Of a stretch of DNA of 64,000 nucleotides, positions 45,524 to 57,100 are shown one piece after another. Made by a program: the position numbers and the translations under genes. Source of the DNA: Calcarisporiella thermophila CBS 279.70 (taxonomy: Eukaryota; Calcarisporiellomycota); contig NW_027192197.1 in NCBI RefSeq assembly GCF_041956535.1, positions 569,829 through 633,828 of the forward strand. The letters run 5' to 3'. The notes beneath the pieces are model-generated. The model did not search any database, was not told the origin of the DNA, and was given only the letters and a program-made list of their open reading frames with translations. Each line of letters begins with the position of its first letter. Position 1 is the first letter of the stretch.

Positions 45524-46741
45524 AGCATTTTGGATCGTGTTTATTTAATTTTTTTTATTATTTTGACGATAACAGGCTCTTATCATTACTTTTCTTTTCC
45601 TGCCCTTTGGTTTCATTTCTCTCTCTCATCGAGTAATTTGCCCTTCACCTCTCTCCCTCTCTCTCACCTTTTTTTCCACTTTTTTTTTCATCCTCCTTTG
45701 TCTTGTTTAGTTTGTCTGCTCTTGTATGTCTCGTTTCGGGCTCGTTTTCTTCTGTAAATATAGGAAAGACGCTTTTTTTATCTGTTATCATGCTCTATCT
45801 AAATTAAAGCTTACGCTGAGGGGCCCCAGCTCCTATCAGAGGGAGCAGGAGGCAAGATTAGGGTCCCCAAAATGTTGGGCTTTGGATAAGGTTTTTGCAG
45901 CGCAAAACAAGCTCTGGGCCGCAGGAGGAGCGTGGAGACGTCACCGAGGTTCCCGCTAAGGTTGAATTTAATTTTCCCCGCTTTCTTCATGCTCCCCAGC
46001 GGTGGCCTTGGCTCCCTTGCGAAGGGGGAGGGGGCTATTTTTAGCGCACATCTGGAGGCCAGATATGGCGCGATCTAGTCAACACCCTCTGCGATTCGGA
46101 TTCATCAAGGGAGAGCGGGCCTAGTGGCTCGATGGGGGATGCCGGTTTCAAAGAGTCTTGCGATCGGCCGAATCATCAGGCCCTATCGCGAATTATCCAC
46201 CCCCCGCATTCTGACTGAAGCGGTTTTAATTGAATTGGTCCGAACCCTAAGCGAGGCAGCGGGGCTGTTTTCTCCAGCAGGGTGGCGGGTCTAGATGCAT
46301 TATTGATAGCGGCTTCCTGATTCATTCCAACATTCGAATGAGTCGAGGGCCTGTCTGGCTGCGGGAACCTTGGTTGCACGATAAAACCTTTTCTATCATT
46401 TCGTTATCAAATAAATTGGATATCAACGGTTTCTCTCTGGTTTGTTTCCCGTCCGCCCTCCCCACCCGCCCGCATCTCCTCCCCCCTTGCTTCTCCTAGC
46501 CGTGGAGCCGACGAGTCCATGTGCAGATCTTGTCATGATCCTTATGCCTTAATGATCTTTAATGAACTTTAAGCTCTGAACTCTCTTATTGCTTTAATAC
46601 TTTTTTTCTTACTCTCTTGTCTTGCCTGCCTCTCCTCCCCCTCTTCGTCCCTCATAGTGTGTCCTTAGCCTCACACGCTTCTATTTTATCACCCATCCTA
46701 TCCTCATTGTTGGCCAAATCGCTGATCTCTGCACTTGCATT
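45524..46741. promoter_or_regulatory. Intergenic region, probable long promoter of the CBM21 gene
   Basis: About 1.2 kb. It is more GC-rich than other spacers, with CT-rich blocks at 45600-45700 and 46440-46500, and no supported gene. Confidence 0.45.
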
Positions 46742-47848
46742 ATGCCCTACGTTGCTCCCACCCCCGCTGCCACACGCCCTCCGAGAGAACAACCTCGCCA
46801 GTGGCGCGTCATTCTCTTCCCCTCCGCCCCCGCGACAAAGCCCACCACGGACGAGGGCTACTTTTCGCCGCTGGTATCCCCACGGTTCCTCGAGGAGAAA
46901 GACTCCTCTCCACACGGCTATCTCCCGCTCTCGCCCCCTCGCTCTCCTCCGATATCTCCTCCCCTGACGCCCACGTCTCCCTTGACGCAGCAGGAGGTGC
47001 GCAAGAAGAGTGGCGAGCTGGTCCGACCGGCTCTGAAGCGAACCAAAAGTGCCGACCGAAAGTACGTGCGGTTTGATGAAATCCAGCTTGAGCGAGTGCG
47101 ATTCTTTGCGTCCGGCGAGCAGCCGGATGGGCTCAAGGAAGAGGAGAGGGAGAGGGTGGACTTACTGGATGGGGAATTGGGAGTGGAGCTGGATAACTTC
47201 ACGGCACCCACTGTAGCGTCCTTGGACACGCCCATCATGATTGAGGAGGTGGGGCTCGATGGGAACCGGTGTTTGCGGGGGCTAGTCCTGGTGCGAAACT
47301 TCGTCTACCACAAGCGGATCGCCATCCGGTACTCGCTCGATCGATGGCGCACGGTTCGCGAGGTCGCGGCGTGCTATGACAGCTCGCCGAGCGCCGAGTG
47401 GGACCGCTTCGAGTTCAGGATAGGGGTGTCGCGAGGGCAGATTCTTACTTTTGCGGTCCGATACGAGGCCGAGGGGCGAGACCCAGTGTGGGCGAATAAT
47501 GAGGGCCGAGATTATTGCGTTCGGATCATGCCGAAGCTGCTGCTTGCCAAAAAATTGCCCCAAGAGGCCCTGGTGATGTGGAAGGACGAGGATGCCCTGC
47601 CCATCATCGGGAGACTCTCCAAATCCAAGTACGATTTGGAAGCGTCCCTCACCGCTGCCGTCAACGCTGCCCCCGCCCGTTTCCCCGCCCCCGCCCCCTC
47701 TTCCCATCCCCGGCTCCTCCCGGTCGACTCGAAAGATTACCTGGACTTTGTTGCGAAATACTGCTTCTTCAAGCCCGAGCAAGCGTCTAGCGGGATCTAT
47801 TCATCCTCTCCGGGCTCGGCAAGGACGATGACCTGTATTCGCGGTTGA
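46742..47848 (+). CDS. PP1 glycogen-targeting regulatory subunit with CBM21 domain (Gac1/Pig-like)
   Basis: A single exon of 368 aa. It recruits protein phosphatase 1 to glycogen to activate glycogen synthase. The N-terminal 100 residues are Pro-rich. An RVxF-type docking motif (KYVRFDEIQLERVRFF, about 106-121) is preceded by RPALKRTKSADR. The CBM21 glycogen-binding domain follows at about 165-262 with VGLDGNRCLRGLVLVRNFVY, RYSLDRWRTVREVAACYD, WDRFEFRIGV and WANNEGRDYCVRI, the last with the usual WxNNxGxNY pattern slightly altered. The C-terminal region ends with KDYLDFVAKYCFFKPEQ. The paralogue 15 kb upstream (31917-32582) keeps the flanking motifs but not CBM21. Codon usage is GC-rich. The start ATG is the first in the frame. 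Confidence 0.9.
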   Translation: MPYVAPTPAATRPPREQPRQWRVILFPSAPATKPTTDEGYFSPLVSPRFLEEKDSSPHGYLPLSPPRSPPISPPLTPTSPLTQQEVRKKSGELVRPALKRTKSADRKYVRFDEIQLERVRFFASGEQPDGLKEEERERVDLLDGELGVELDNFTAPTVASLDTPIMIEEVGLDGNRCLRGLVLVRNFVYHKRIAIRYSLDRWRTVREVAACYDSSPSAEWDRFEFRIGVSRGQILTFAVRYEAEGRDPVWANNEGRDYCVRIMPKLLLAKKLPQEALVMWKDEDALPIIGRLSKSKYDLEASLTAAVNAAPARFPAPAPSSHPRLLPVDSKDYLDFVAKYCFFKPEQASSGIYSSSPGSARTMTCIRG

Positions 47849-49164
47849 AATAACGCGCAAAAATGTTTGTATTTCTCTCCCGGACTCTTTTTCCGCCGTT
47901 ATTCCTGTATATTTTTTTTTTCGCTTTGCCGTTTGGGGTTAACTTTTTAATAGGCTTGTCCTCGCTTTTGTGCTATTCTATTATGCCTTTTTTTTTCCCT
48001 ATCAAACATAATGATCGATATTGTTGCTATTCGTTTGCCATTGTTTCGGAAAGTAATTATGAAAGTTATATTTCTTTTTCATACACTATATGCTACTATT
48101 TGTTGTTTCCTCTACTCTTTCTCTTCCCTGTAATTCAGTGCTTCTGCCCAAAAATATCCAATTGAGAGTATATGTTTGCGCGGTGGACTCTGCCCTTGAT
48201 GCATTGAATCTTGCTGTTTCAAATGCGCTGACAGCCCCTCCTGATATGGCGGGGGGGGGGGGGGGAACATGCCGCGGCTGCTAGAGGCACGCGGGTTTCC
48301 CATGGAACCGTCGACCAGGGGAAGGCTCTGTGTGAATTTCCAAGGCTCGCGACGTTATCGCTTGCTTAGACAATGAAATGATCGGCACGCTTTCCGATTG
48401 GGTGCCATCCAAAATGCAATTCTGGTCCGACTATATTCAGTAGCACTCGGTAATAATGTCGCCCAAACACGGGGCCACAAGGGGCTGCTGGGCTCTGGCC
48501 GTCACGCCCCCGGCCGGCCTTGAGAAAGGGAGCCAAGACGACCGCATCGACGGGCCGTCTTCCACGCTGACGGTTTTGAGCAGCAGGCTCAGTCGCCTCC
48601 CAAGGGTTTTCCCCCAACATCTTGAAAGTACGGCGCCCCTTTCCCAATTTGTATAAAAATCGACAGGATGCCGCAAAGCGGTGACAGGCATGAAAGCAGC
48701 TGCTTTAATTACCGGGCTTCCCATCCCATTGCTGCTAAGACCCAACACCGCAGGTCCGCCGCTGAAAATGTCATGGCGGGTGCAGCATGCAGCCGGGATT
48801 CACGGGCCAGGCAGATTACACTGCAGGGCTCGGATGGAGTAGGGGACGGCTGGGGGGATTCGTGGAATGCGGCCGCGGGTGGAAGTCGGAGGGAGGGAGT
48901 GGGGATGCGCGAGAAGATAAATACCCATTAGTCGGGATGAGCTTGGGCCAGGCCCAGTAACCATAAATCGGCTGGCAGAGCTACAGCCACAAATCCCAAC
49001 AAAAATATTAGCCGAGTCATAACCACGTCTAGGTTTTTCCACCTGATTGCTAATCTGAATTCCGATTTTTGTGGTGCTTGCACGTCCAATGCCCACAGGA
49101 GACCTGTAGATCCATCACTTCGCTTGAATTCCCCTCCCCCTACGATCTATTGAGCTCAGTAGGA
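47849..49164. other. Intergenic region with a 15-G homopolymer
   Basis: About 1.3 kb between two plus-strand genes. The first 350 bases are T-rich 3' UTR-like sequence. The rest is mixed, with no frame of protein-like composition, and presumably includes the ALE1 promoter. Confidence 0.45.
48251..48265 (+). repeat. Poly-G homopolymer (15 G)
   Basis: An uninterrupted run of 15 G, preceded by GC. It is likely length-variable and error-prone in sequencing, so the exact length is uncertain. Confidence 0.8.
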
Positions 49165-50906
49165 ATGCTTGACTCGTATTTCGACGCTTACTCCGATTCG
49201 CTGGGAGTGCCCGCGGATCATCTTCGGCTGGTGGTCGTGATCCTTGCGACCTATCCACTTTCGCTTCTCTTCCGCTGCCTCCCCAACAGCCCGCTCTTAA
49301 AACACCTCTTCTCCATCGTGACCACGACCTACTTCTTTGTGGCCTTCTTCAGGCAATACATCGGATTTTTGCACATTCTCGTGTCATCGCTGGTGACCTA
49401 CCTCATTGTGTATGCACGGAGAGACAAATGGGCTCCTAGGATCGTGTTTGTGTTCACCATGGGGCATATGGCTATAAGGTAGGGTGGGATGAATGTTGCT
49501 GCTGGAGTGTTTTTGATGCGAGGGCTAGTCCTCATGTTTGATCGTAGCCATATTATCCGGCAAATAAAGGGACCGCTTGGCGATCGAGAATTGGACTGGA
49601 CGGGCGCGCAAATGGTCCTCGTTATGAAGCTGACATCGTTTGCATTCAGCGTGGCGGATGGAAATCAGCCGGCTGAGGTAGACTCCGAAGCTATGTTTAT
49701 GGGATTGAAGTGCGAATTCCTAACCATGTTTTCCTCTGTTTTCTCTCCCTCCCCTCACCCCTTTGTTTCTGCTGGCCTGTGTCGTGCGCGCAGAAACTCG
49801 AGGATTTCCAGCGCGATAAACGAATCACACGGTTCCCGAATCTGATCGAGTACTTTGGATGGATCTTCTTCTACGGCGGTTTCCACGTGGGTCCGGCCGT
49901 AGAGTATTCGGACTACGACAACTTCATCCACCGAACCATTTTCCCACCCACCGACCCAAAAACCGGGCAGAAACGCGACGTAAGCCGTGAAGGAACCCTC
50001 CCGGCCCTCCTTACCCTAGCGCAGAGCATCTTCTTCATTATCGTGCTAGTGACCATCATGCCCCTCTTCCCGATGGAGACGATGGTGACGGACCAATTTC
50101 TCAAATGGCCGCTCTGGTATCGCATGATCTATCTGCAGATTGCGGGCATCGGCGCTCGGATCAAATACTACAGCGTGTGGCTGATGGCGGAGGGGGCATG
50201 CATTCTATGCGGTCTGGGATTCAACGGGTACGACAAGAACGGCAAGCCCACGTGGAACCGAGTGTCGAACATCGACCCCCTTGGCTACGAGACTGCGGAG
50301 AACGTGAAGGCCCTGCTGGAGTCCTGGAACCAGCGCACCAACATCTGGCTGAAAAACTACGTCTACATGCGGGTGACGCCGCCCGGCCACAAGCCCAGCT
50401 TCTCCTCCACCCTGATCACGTTCTCGGTGTCGGCGCTGTGGCATGGCTTCCATCCCGGATACTACCTCACGTTCCTGAGTGCCGCGTTGGCCCAGAACAT
50501 CGCCAAGAAACTGCGCCGAAATCTGCGCGTCCTCTTCATGTCCCCCACCCTGAAGCCCCCGCATCCCCGCATCAAAGCTGTCTACGACTTGGTGGGGCGC
50601 ATCGTCACGGTCGCGTCCTTCAACTACATCGCCGTGCCTTTTGTCCTGCTCTCGCTCAAGGACTCGTTCGCCGTCTGGCGCGCTGTGTACTTCCACGTGC
50701 ACATTGGAATGTTGGCCCTGGAGGTATTTTTCGCCTTTGGGGGCGCTAGGTGGTGTCGCAAGCTGCAAAAGCGAAGAACACGGGCGGAGGCCGGGGTGGA
50801 TCTGAAGAGCCTGCCCCCCCGAGACGAGGTAGAGGTGAATGAGACGGGCATCCCGCAGTTGGAGAGCGAGGGGGCCGTGCAGGCGGGAGAGGTCAAGATT
50901 GAGTAG
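49165..50906 (+). CDS. ALE1: Lysophospholipid acyltransferase, MBOAT family
   Basis: Exons 49165-49478, 49548-49677 and 49794-50906 give 518 aa. The enzyme re-acylates lysophospholipids at the ER (Lands cycle). It is a multi-span membrane protein. Diagnostic sequence includes MGHMAIS, DWTGAQMVLVMKLTSFAF, IEYFGWIFFYGGFHVGPAVE, the WNxxTNxWLKNYVYxR-type WNQRTNIWLKNYVYMR with the catalytic Asn region, and SALWHGFHPGYYLTF with the catalytic His. The C-terminus is basic then acidic and faces the cytosol, with no KKxx signal. I start at MLDSYFDAYSDS because TM1 follows; the longer open frame upstream lacks conserved features. The 1113-nt last exon is GC-rich. Confidence 0.93.
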
Positions 50907-50932
50907 TCGCACGTCAAAATACACGTACAAGG

Positions 50933-50960
50933 ATATATATATATATATATATACATATAT
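50933..50960 (+). repeat. (TA)n simple repeat after ALE1
   Basis: Nearly pure alternating TA directly downstream of the ALE1 stop, in the expected 3' UTR/polyadenylation region, where such tracts serve as efficiency elements in yeast. The role here is inference. Confidence 0.55.
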
Positions 50961-51379
50961 TTATTTTTATTTCTTCGTTGCTCCCTGTTGATTAGTGCAT
51001 ACCTTTATCCCTTTAGAGGCCTAGTTTTTGATGGATTAGATTTTTTTTTCCAATATTTAATTTTGATCTTTTTTTTTTACCCAGGGCCCCCTCTTCCTCT
51101 CCTGTATCGATGGGATGTTGGGAAGGGGGGGGGGCGGGTGTGTGTGTCGACCTGAGGGGTTGGAATAAATGGATTAGAGACGCCGAGGTGAACTATTAAC
51201 AATTTATATTCTCTCCCAGAAAAAGAACAAACCAAACAAACATCTATGCCGTCGCAAAAGTAAAGTAGATGAAAAAAAAAGAAACATGATATGCACACAA
51301 AGAATAGCTACTCTTATAGAGAGAGCCTTTCTCCCCGTCTCCAGCTCACTTCTCCGATTCTTCACCGAGAATCGGAATG

Positions 51380-51500
51380 GAGTCGGGGGGGGGGGGGGGG
51401 AGGGGGAAGAGGAGCGGAGGAAACAGGGGAGCAGAGGATAGCTGCCGGGAGTGGGAGAGAGGAAGGGGGGGGGGGGAAGAAGAGGGGGAAGGCAAGGGAA
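51380..51500 (+). repeat. Strand-asymmetric polypurine tract with G-runs
   Basis: About 120 bases that are almost all purine on the plus strand, including a 16-G run (51385-51400) and a second run of about 12 G near 51466-51477. A further AGGGG-type repeat lies at 51644-51677. Such tracts can form G-quadruplex or triplex DNA. Confidence 0.75.
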
Positions 51501-51705
51501 GAGGAAATATTTCAATTCAAATAGCATGAATAAAATAGAATAAAATAGGACTAAACAAAACAAAAAAATAAAATAGGAAGGAATCGAATAAAATTATAAA
51601 GACGATAGCAAAAGCAATAAAGAGATTCAACGTTTTTTGTATCGGAGGAGGGAGAGGGGAGGGGAGGGGAGGGAAGAGTAGGAAATGGGCGAACCAGCCC
51701 CTCGA

Positions 51706-52593
51706 TCATGAGCTCGACACCGTCTCCTGGCTCTTTCGCCTTGTTGTTCGCTCCTTCTCGCGCGCCTCTCTCTCCTCCTTCTCCGCCTCTTTCATCTTTT
51801 CGATGGAGAAGCGTGCGGCCTCTTTCACCTTCTCCTCGTCCACGTCCTCTCGCCGGCTCAACACCAAACGCAAATTCTCATCATAACCATCTAGGAAGAA
51901 GGGGCGAAGGGAAGTGAGAAAAAAGGGTGAGAAATTTTCCGGGGCAGATAATGTAGTTACGGGTTTTCAAGTCCTTCCAGGTTTCCATAGGGTCGTTGGA
52001 GGTCTGGAGGTGGTACATCTGAAGAAAGCCCTGGAGGGTTAGGTGGCCTTCTTCTGTTACATCGAGAAAGTCATTGATTTCCTGAAAAGGGACCTTGGTT
52101 TAATACCTCGAAAGAATCTACGGGAGGAAACTTCGGCCAGTACTTACATCTAATGTGTCTTGGTCGAACTAGTGGAAATGATTATACCAAAAACCATCAG
52201 CCCTCGTCTATCTTATCGCACAGCGTTTAAGATAGGCTAATACTTACGGAGCAGCCGTTTGTATCGGTCGCGAATGCATCAAGCTCTTGCTTGTTAAGCG
52301 ACCCATCCTTGTCCTAGCAAAATGAGAGTGGTTAATTCCACCCAAGAGAGTTTCCACCTTAGGTGTAAGGTAACTACCTTATCATATCGGTTGAAAATCT
52401 CCACCAGCGCCTCTTCACACTGCACGGTTAGCCCATCATCCTCATCATCGACTAGGGGGATGAGGGGTTTGTCGTCGAAGCTTTGCTTTGTTGCCCCCGT
52501 TCCAGAGGACTGCAGAGCAGAGGATTCGTCCTCGAGATTAGATCCCTGACCATTCTGAGCGTTCATAATTGTACTCTTGGACTCTTCTGCCAT
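51706..52593 (-). CDS. Single EF-hand protein with a Miro-like EF-hand-associated segment
   Basis: Exons (minus) 52593-52378, 52313-52248, 52168-52148, 52081-51961 and 51890-51706 give 202 aa. An acidic disordered N-terminus leads to one canonical EF hand with loop DKDKDGSLNKQE (71-82); all six Ca-ligand positions are suitable. The loop is split by the first intron. The next helix-loop (TEEGHLTLQGFLQMY) looks like a degenerate second hand, followed by TWKDLKTHGYDENLRL. That closely resembles the block after EF hands in the mitochondrial GTPase Miro (TTW..L..FGYD..L), but no GTPase or membrane anchor is present. A charged helix (about 165-195) and a Ser-rich end follow. Exon 3 is 21 nt. Function is unknown beyond likely Ca binding. 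Confidence 0.85.
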
Positions 52594-52897
52594 GATTATG
52601 GAGTGCGGGAGCGCTTAGGGGAAGGATACGGTAGAGGGAAAGACGGTTACAGGGCCTCCAGAAAAAAGAAAAAATAAAGGATAAAATAAGAAAAAAAAAT
52701 AAAATAAAAAACACTACCGGCTGCGGAAATTGGAATCCAGCTGCGTAAAACTGGTGAATTTTTTGCAAGTGGGTGATTTAACCCTTCCTGGAGGGCAGTC
52801 GTATCTATTTCAACACGATGTACATTTTATTTTTCATTCAGGTGGGGGGATTCTTTACAGAGCACGCGTGTAATAGTGCGGGCAAGCACCCCGAGAT
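52594..52897. other. Short spacer between two minus-strand genes
   Basis: About 300 bp including the EF-hand gene promoter, with A-rich stretches (52660-52715). No gene is seen. Confidence 0.45.
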
Positions 52898-53956
52898 TTA
52901 CAATTTGATCTTGCCCGCTTTCTTCAGACTCTCCATCAGCGCCAACGTCGAGAGTGCCTTCACGTCGGGTATCTTCCATAGTTCATCCAGAGGCATGATC
53001 CGCAGCTTGATGGCCTCCCCCTATAAGTCATTGGAGTAAGTTCGAATAACTACAAAGTCAGGCACTGTTCTCTTGGATTACATGGTCCCGCAGGCCGGTG
53101 AGTTTCCCTTCCAGCTTGTGTACTTCTGCTTCCTTGATCGGCTTCACACACACAAACAGGCGTAGGAATTCATCGGAAGCGCCCGCTGTGGTGTATATCC
53201 CGCGATACGATGTCTCTTTATAGGCAAGCTCAGTCAGGTCTATAAGTTCGTCCTCCTTGATCTCGAGGCCCGTCTCTTCCTTGATTTCTTCGGCAGCCTT
53301 CCCTGCAAATTTTCCACTCCCATCTAGCATGCCCGCCGGAATTTCACTCTAGCGACAACGCAAATAAACAGAATGTCAGGTTTCTTTCAAAAAACCAACA
53401 TGAATTTTGAATATGGCAAATAATGACCATCTCCAGGGTGGGAACAGCCAACCGAGGCTGCACACACACAATGGTGAAATCCTTATTCTCTGTGCGCAGG
53501 ATGATAAGTATAGAGACGGAGCCGCCCCGCTGATATAATGTGCACGCATTCACCATGAAAGCAAACAATGTCTCGGTTAAGCGGATGGCAGTGTAAGAAA
53601 AGGCAAGAACACCGATGAAAACTCACCATGAAAATGATGCCAGGTAGCGACTTCCCAGTCTCCTTTAATTCGGCATCCACCTTGAATTTCACAAACCCTA
53701 TCTTCCCGCTCTGAAATTTATCCACGCTTTGTAACTCTATCTCCTTGAGCCTGAGCTCACCCTGGCGGCGTTCTTGCTCCTGCGAGAGCCCGCTCAACCA
53801 ATCCTTGAATGGCTGGAACTGCAACACGGCCTGTGGATCAATATCTGCGTGGGCCGCCTTGATGGGGACTTTTGTGTCAAACACGGTGATTGTCGTCATA
53901 GTTTTTTTAAGGATAAGCGTGGAGAGAAGCGTAAGCTGCGAGACTCGCCTCAACAT
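52898..53956 (-). CDS. NUDIX hydrolase, ADP-sugar pyrophosphatase (NUDT14-like)
   Basis: Exons (minus) 53956-53627, 53529-53428, 53348-53082 and 53020-52898 give 273 aa. Members cleave ADP-ribose or nucleotide sugars to AMP plus sugar phosphate. Landmarks are FKDWLSGLSQEQERR, VDKFQSGKIGFVKFK, RGGSVSILIIL, VCVQPRLAVP, SEIPAGML and the Nudix helix AAEEIKEETGLEI. The helix keeps the metal-binding EExxEE core, but the position usually Arg is Glu. Two starts are possible. MLRRVSQLTLLSTLILKK at 53956 looks like a mitochondrial presequence, and the ATG at 53899 (MTTITVFDT) would make a cytosolic form of 254 aa. I give the longer one. The donor of the intron after exon 2 is GTCATT, weaker than others here. 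The gene is divergent from eIF4G. Confidence 0.9.
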
Positions 53957-54153
53957 ACGTGCTTGCCCCCGTAGGTTGACCCTTACAAAATCGTGCAAAT
54001 TCGGTGGCCACACTCTAAATACGTCATAAAGGCGGTCACAAAAGGATATTTCTCAGAAGTTTCTTACCTTCTCGACTCTAAAATTACCACACGCGAGCCT
54101 CTCTCACTCACGGATCATCACGGTGTACTATTCCCTCACAATTCACAGCACTG
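53957..54153. promoter_or_regulatory. 197-bp divergent promoter (NUDIX / eIF4G)
   Basis: Short region between opposed start codons. An alternative upstream ATG for the NUDIX frame at about 54013 would shrink it further. No site can be named. Confidence 0.4.
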
Positions 54154-57100
54154 ATGAGTACACGACATCCACCTGTAAGCAACACCAATCCGTCAAATAA
54201 AGCTAGTCCTGTTCAAACCACCTCAAATAAGCACGGCAAGCCACTACATTCGTCTTCCACCTCCTCTAGTACGACCCCCCATCCCGGCTCGAAGCTAGCA
54301 TCGAATGCTGCTGGGAAACCCACAGTAGATCATAAGGGGCAACCAAATATGTATCCTTTTCTCTGTGATCTAATCAATTGTTTGTCCTGCGACGATGTTT
54401 ATTTTTCTTATTTTACCGGTTCAATCTGGCCATGTCGCAGTGGTTGTTTAATCTGCGTAGATCCCCCGTGTCTATTATCCCATCGGTCATCCTTAACTCT
54501 TCTCCCTAATTTTGTTTTCCTACAGATCCTCCCCTTTCAACGATGCCCATCACCATCAAGCTGCCGGATCCCGTAAATTATCGATTTCAGGTACTGATCA
54601 TGGCAGAAAGCCCAAAAACGCGGTGCAACTGCCATCTCAAAGGCAACAGGCTATGCAGGGTCCGGGTAGGTGTCTCCCTTAATGCGAACATTCGAGTGGC
54701 GACTTTGTTTCCGAGCTGAACGCTTTTTTTTTTTTTACTTCTAGCACCGATTCAGTTTGGTACAATACACCCCAATATGCCCAACGCGACACCGTTATCA
54801 ACCTCTCCCATACAACATGGAAATATGCTGAACGGAGGCGTGCCTCAATATTCGGTGTATCAGGGAGGACCGCCGACATTCGGTAGTATTAATGTTAACG
54901 CTTCCGGTATTGAGCATGTGAGTGCTTCTCGGTTGGTTGGGCGCCTGTGTTTATCGATTCTGATATTTTCATCATTTGTTTTTCGCAGGGAATACACCCC
55001 TATCCGCACCTTCATCAGGGTACACCGCAGCAGGTTCCCTTACACCACAACTTCCCGCACCATCCGCCACAGCATCCTCGCCCGCCGCCCCGCCACCCTA
55101 AAGGGAGTTCACCAACCAATGTGCCCTCTTCACCAGCAATCTCGATGTCATCCACCTCTCCATATACATATCCTCAATCGAATAAATCTGTGCATCCTCC
55201 CGTCACGCATTCACCACGCCCGACCCATATTCCTGCGGCCTCCACCAGTATGTCACCCATCCAAGCACCTCCTCAGCACTGGAGTCCTCACCAGCAATAC
55301 TACATTCCAGCATATCCCGGCCCATCTCCCGGCCAATATTACCCCGCACACCATCCTGCTCCTATGTATGTGCAGTATGGCGTGCCGATGCCCCCTCATG
55401 GGATTCCTGCACATCACCCGCCCGGACAAACGCCACGATACGTGCCCGGACAGGTGCCCCAATATAGCCCTAGACCAAAAATGAACAAGGCTATCCCCAT
55501 TATCAACCCCCAGACAAGGACTCAGGTGAAAGCCACTCCAAAGGAAGCCGATACACACCCGCCGCCCAGAAAGGACTCTAACGAGCGCGAAATCAAACCA
55601 GAGCCGGACAAAATGGGGTTGGATAGAGGTGGGAAAGAGGATGCAGAAAAAAGGGCCGAATCGGATCATGCAACGGAGAACGCTAATAACGCAAAAGCAG
55701 AAGTGGCGGAAAAGCCTCGGGAGCAGGAGGAGCACGAGAAGAAGGAGAGAGAAACTAAAGAGAGGAGAGAGCGTGAGGAGCAAGTTCGTCGCGAACGGGA
55801 GGAAAAAGATGTACGCGACCGCGAATTGAAGGAGCATGACGCAAGAGAAGTCCAGCTGCGTAAAGAGCAAGAAGCGGAAAAGAAGAAGAGAGAGAAAGAA
55901 GAAGAAATGACTAGAGAAAAGGAGAAGGAGAAGGAGAAGGAAACGGAGAAGGAAACGGAGAAGGAGACGGAGAAAGAGGAGAATGAGAATGAGAATGAGA
56001 ATGAGAAAAAGAAGGAAGAAGAGAAAATACAAGACAAGCGAGAAGAGAAAGAGGGACAACTCAATGAAAGGGAGCAGAAGGAGCAAGATAATGTGATAGA
56101 GCCAGTGCGAGAAGATAATCAGTCGAATTCTCTTTCACGAGAGGAACAAAAGCAGCCCAAAGAGGACAAAGATTATAAGAAAGAGGTTTCAGAGCCCATG
56201 AGTGACGTGGAAAAGAGAGCGGATGAGGAAAAGAATGCAGCCTCGGAGGATACTGTGAATGCCGCAAAGTCGAATGATGAAGAGCCAGTTACCTCTGGGA
56301 AAGCACTATCACACCTCGACATATCTGCCTCTGAATTTCGACCTACAACCCCTCGGCGTCCCTCTGTGTCTCATAGTGAAGATAAATCCGAGTCAATCAA
56401 ATACCCTGCTGGAATTCATGGCCCTGAAGCACCAGTCGAGCCAGGCAAATACAAATATGATCGTAAATTCCTTATGCAGTTCATGGAGATTTGCAAGGAT
56501 CGCCCAAAGGATCTTCCTCCAATGGAGATGTTCGTCACCGACGAGCGCGAGGATAAACGCTCTGGCTCCGGCTCTGGACGCCGTTCGGGTTCCAGCAGCC
56601 AGCGTGGTGGCATCAAGGGAGCCTCGGTGGGGATGTCGCGATTCCCATCCGACATGGGCCAGTTCAAAGCAGTGCCCAAGTCGAGTGAGGAGCGCTTTGC
56701 TGCTGCAACCGCAAGGCTGAGTCTAGCCGGGCCCAGCCCCAGTGGATCCGGGCGGCCCCTGGGCCCACGCTCCTCCAGTGGAAATCCGCTGCTGCCGAGC
56801 GTGGGGGGTACATCACAGTCGGGTCGGTCGAGAAGTGGGCGCGGGGGTTCTCGTAAGAATACCCGGGAGCCGCAAACAACCTTGCCCGAGGTGGTTCCGC
56901 TTGTGCACTCGGCGAATCGCTGGATACCGACAAGCGTGACCTCCAAGATACCCCAAGGCGCAGCCGACTCGGATCAAGCAATGTCCCAAGAGACGATGCA
57001 GCGCAAGGTGAAGGCTCTGCTGAATAAGTTAACGCTCGAGAAGTTCGACAGCATCTCGGACCAAATCATTGAATATTTGAACCGCTCCGTCAACGAGACC

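Larger units (their letters stand above)
50907..51705. other. Convergent 3' region with (TA)n and polypurine tracts
   Basis: About 800 bp between convergent genes. It holds a (TA)n run at 50933-50953, a G-run followed by a GT-rich patch near 51125-51148, and long G/A-rich tracts from 51380. No gene is supported. Confidence 0.5.

Noticed and set aside
50205-50930. 241-codon minus-strand frame
   Set aside because: Antisense to the GC-rich ALE1 exon; no domain and no promoter context.
55253-56086. 277-codon antisense frame, very Leu/Phe-rich
   Set aside because: It is the exact shadow of the Glu/Lys-rich repeat of eIF4G on the other strand.
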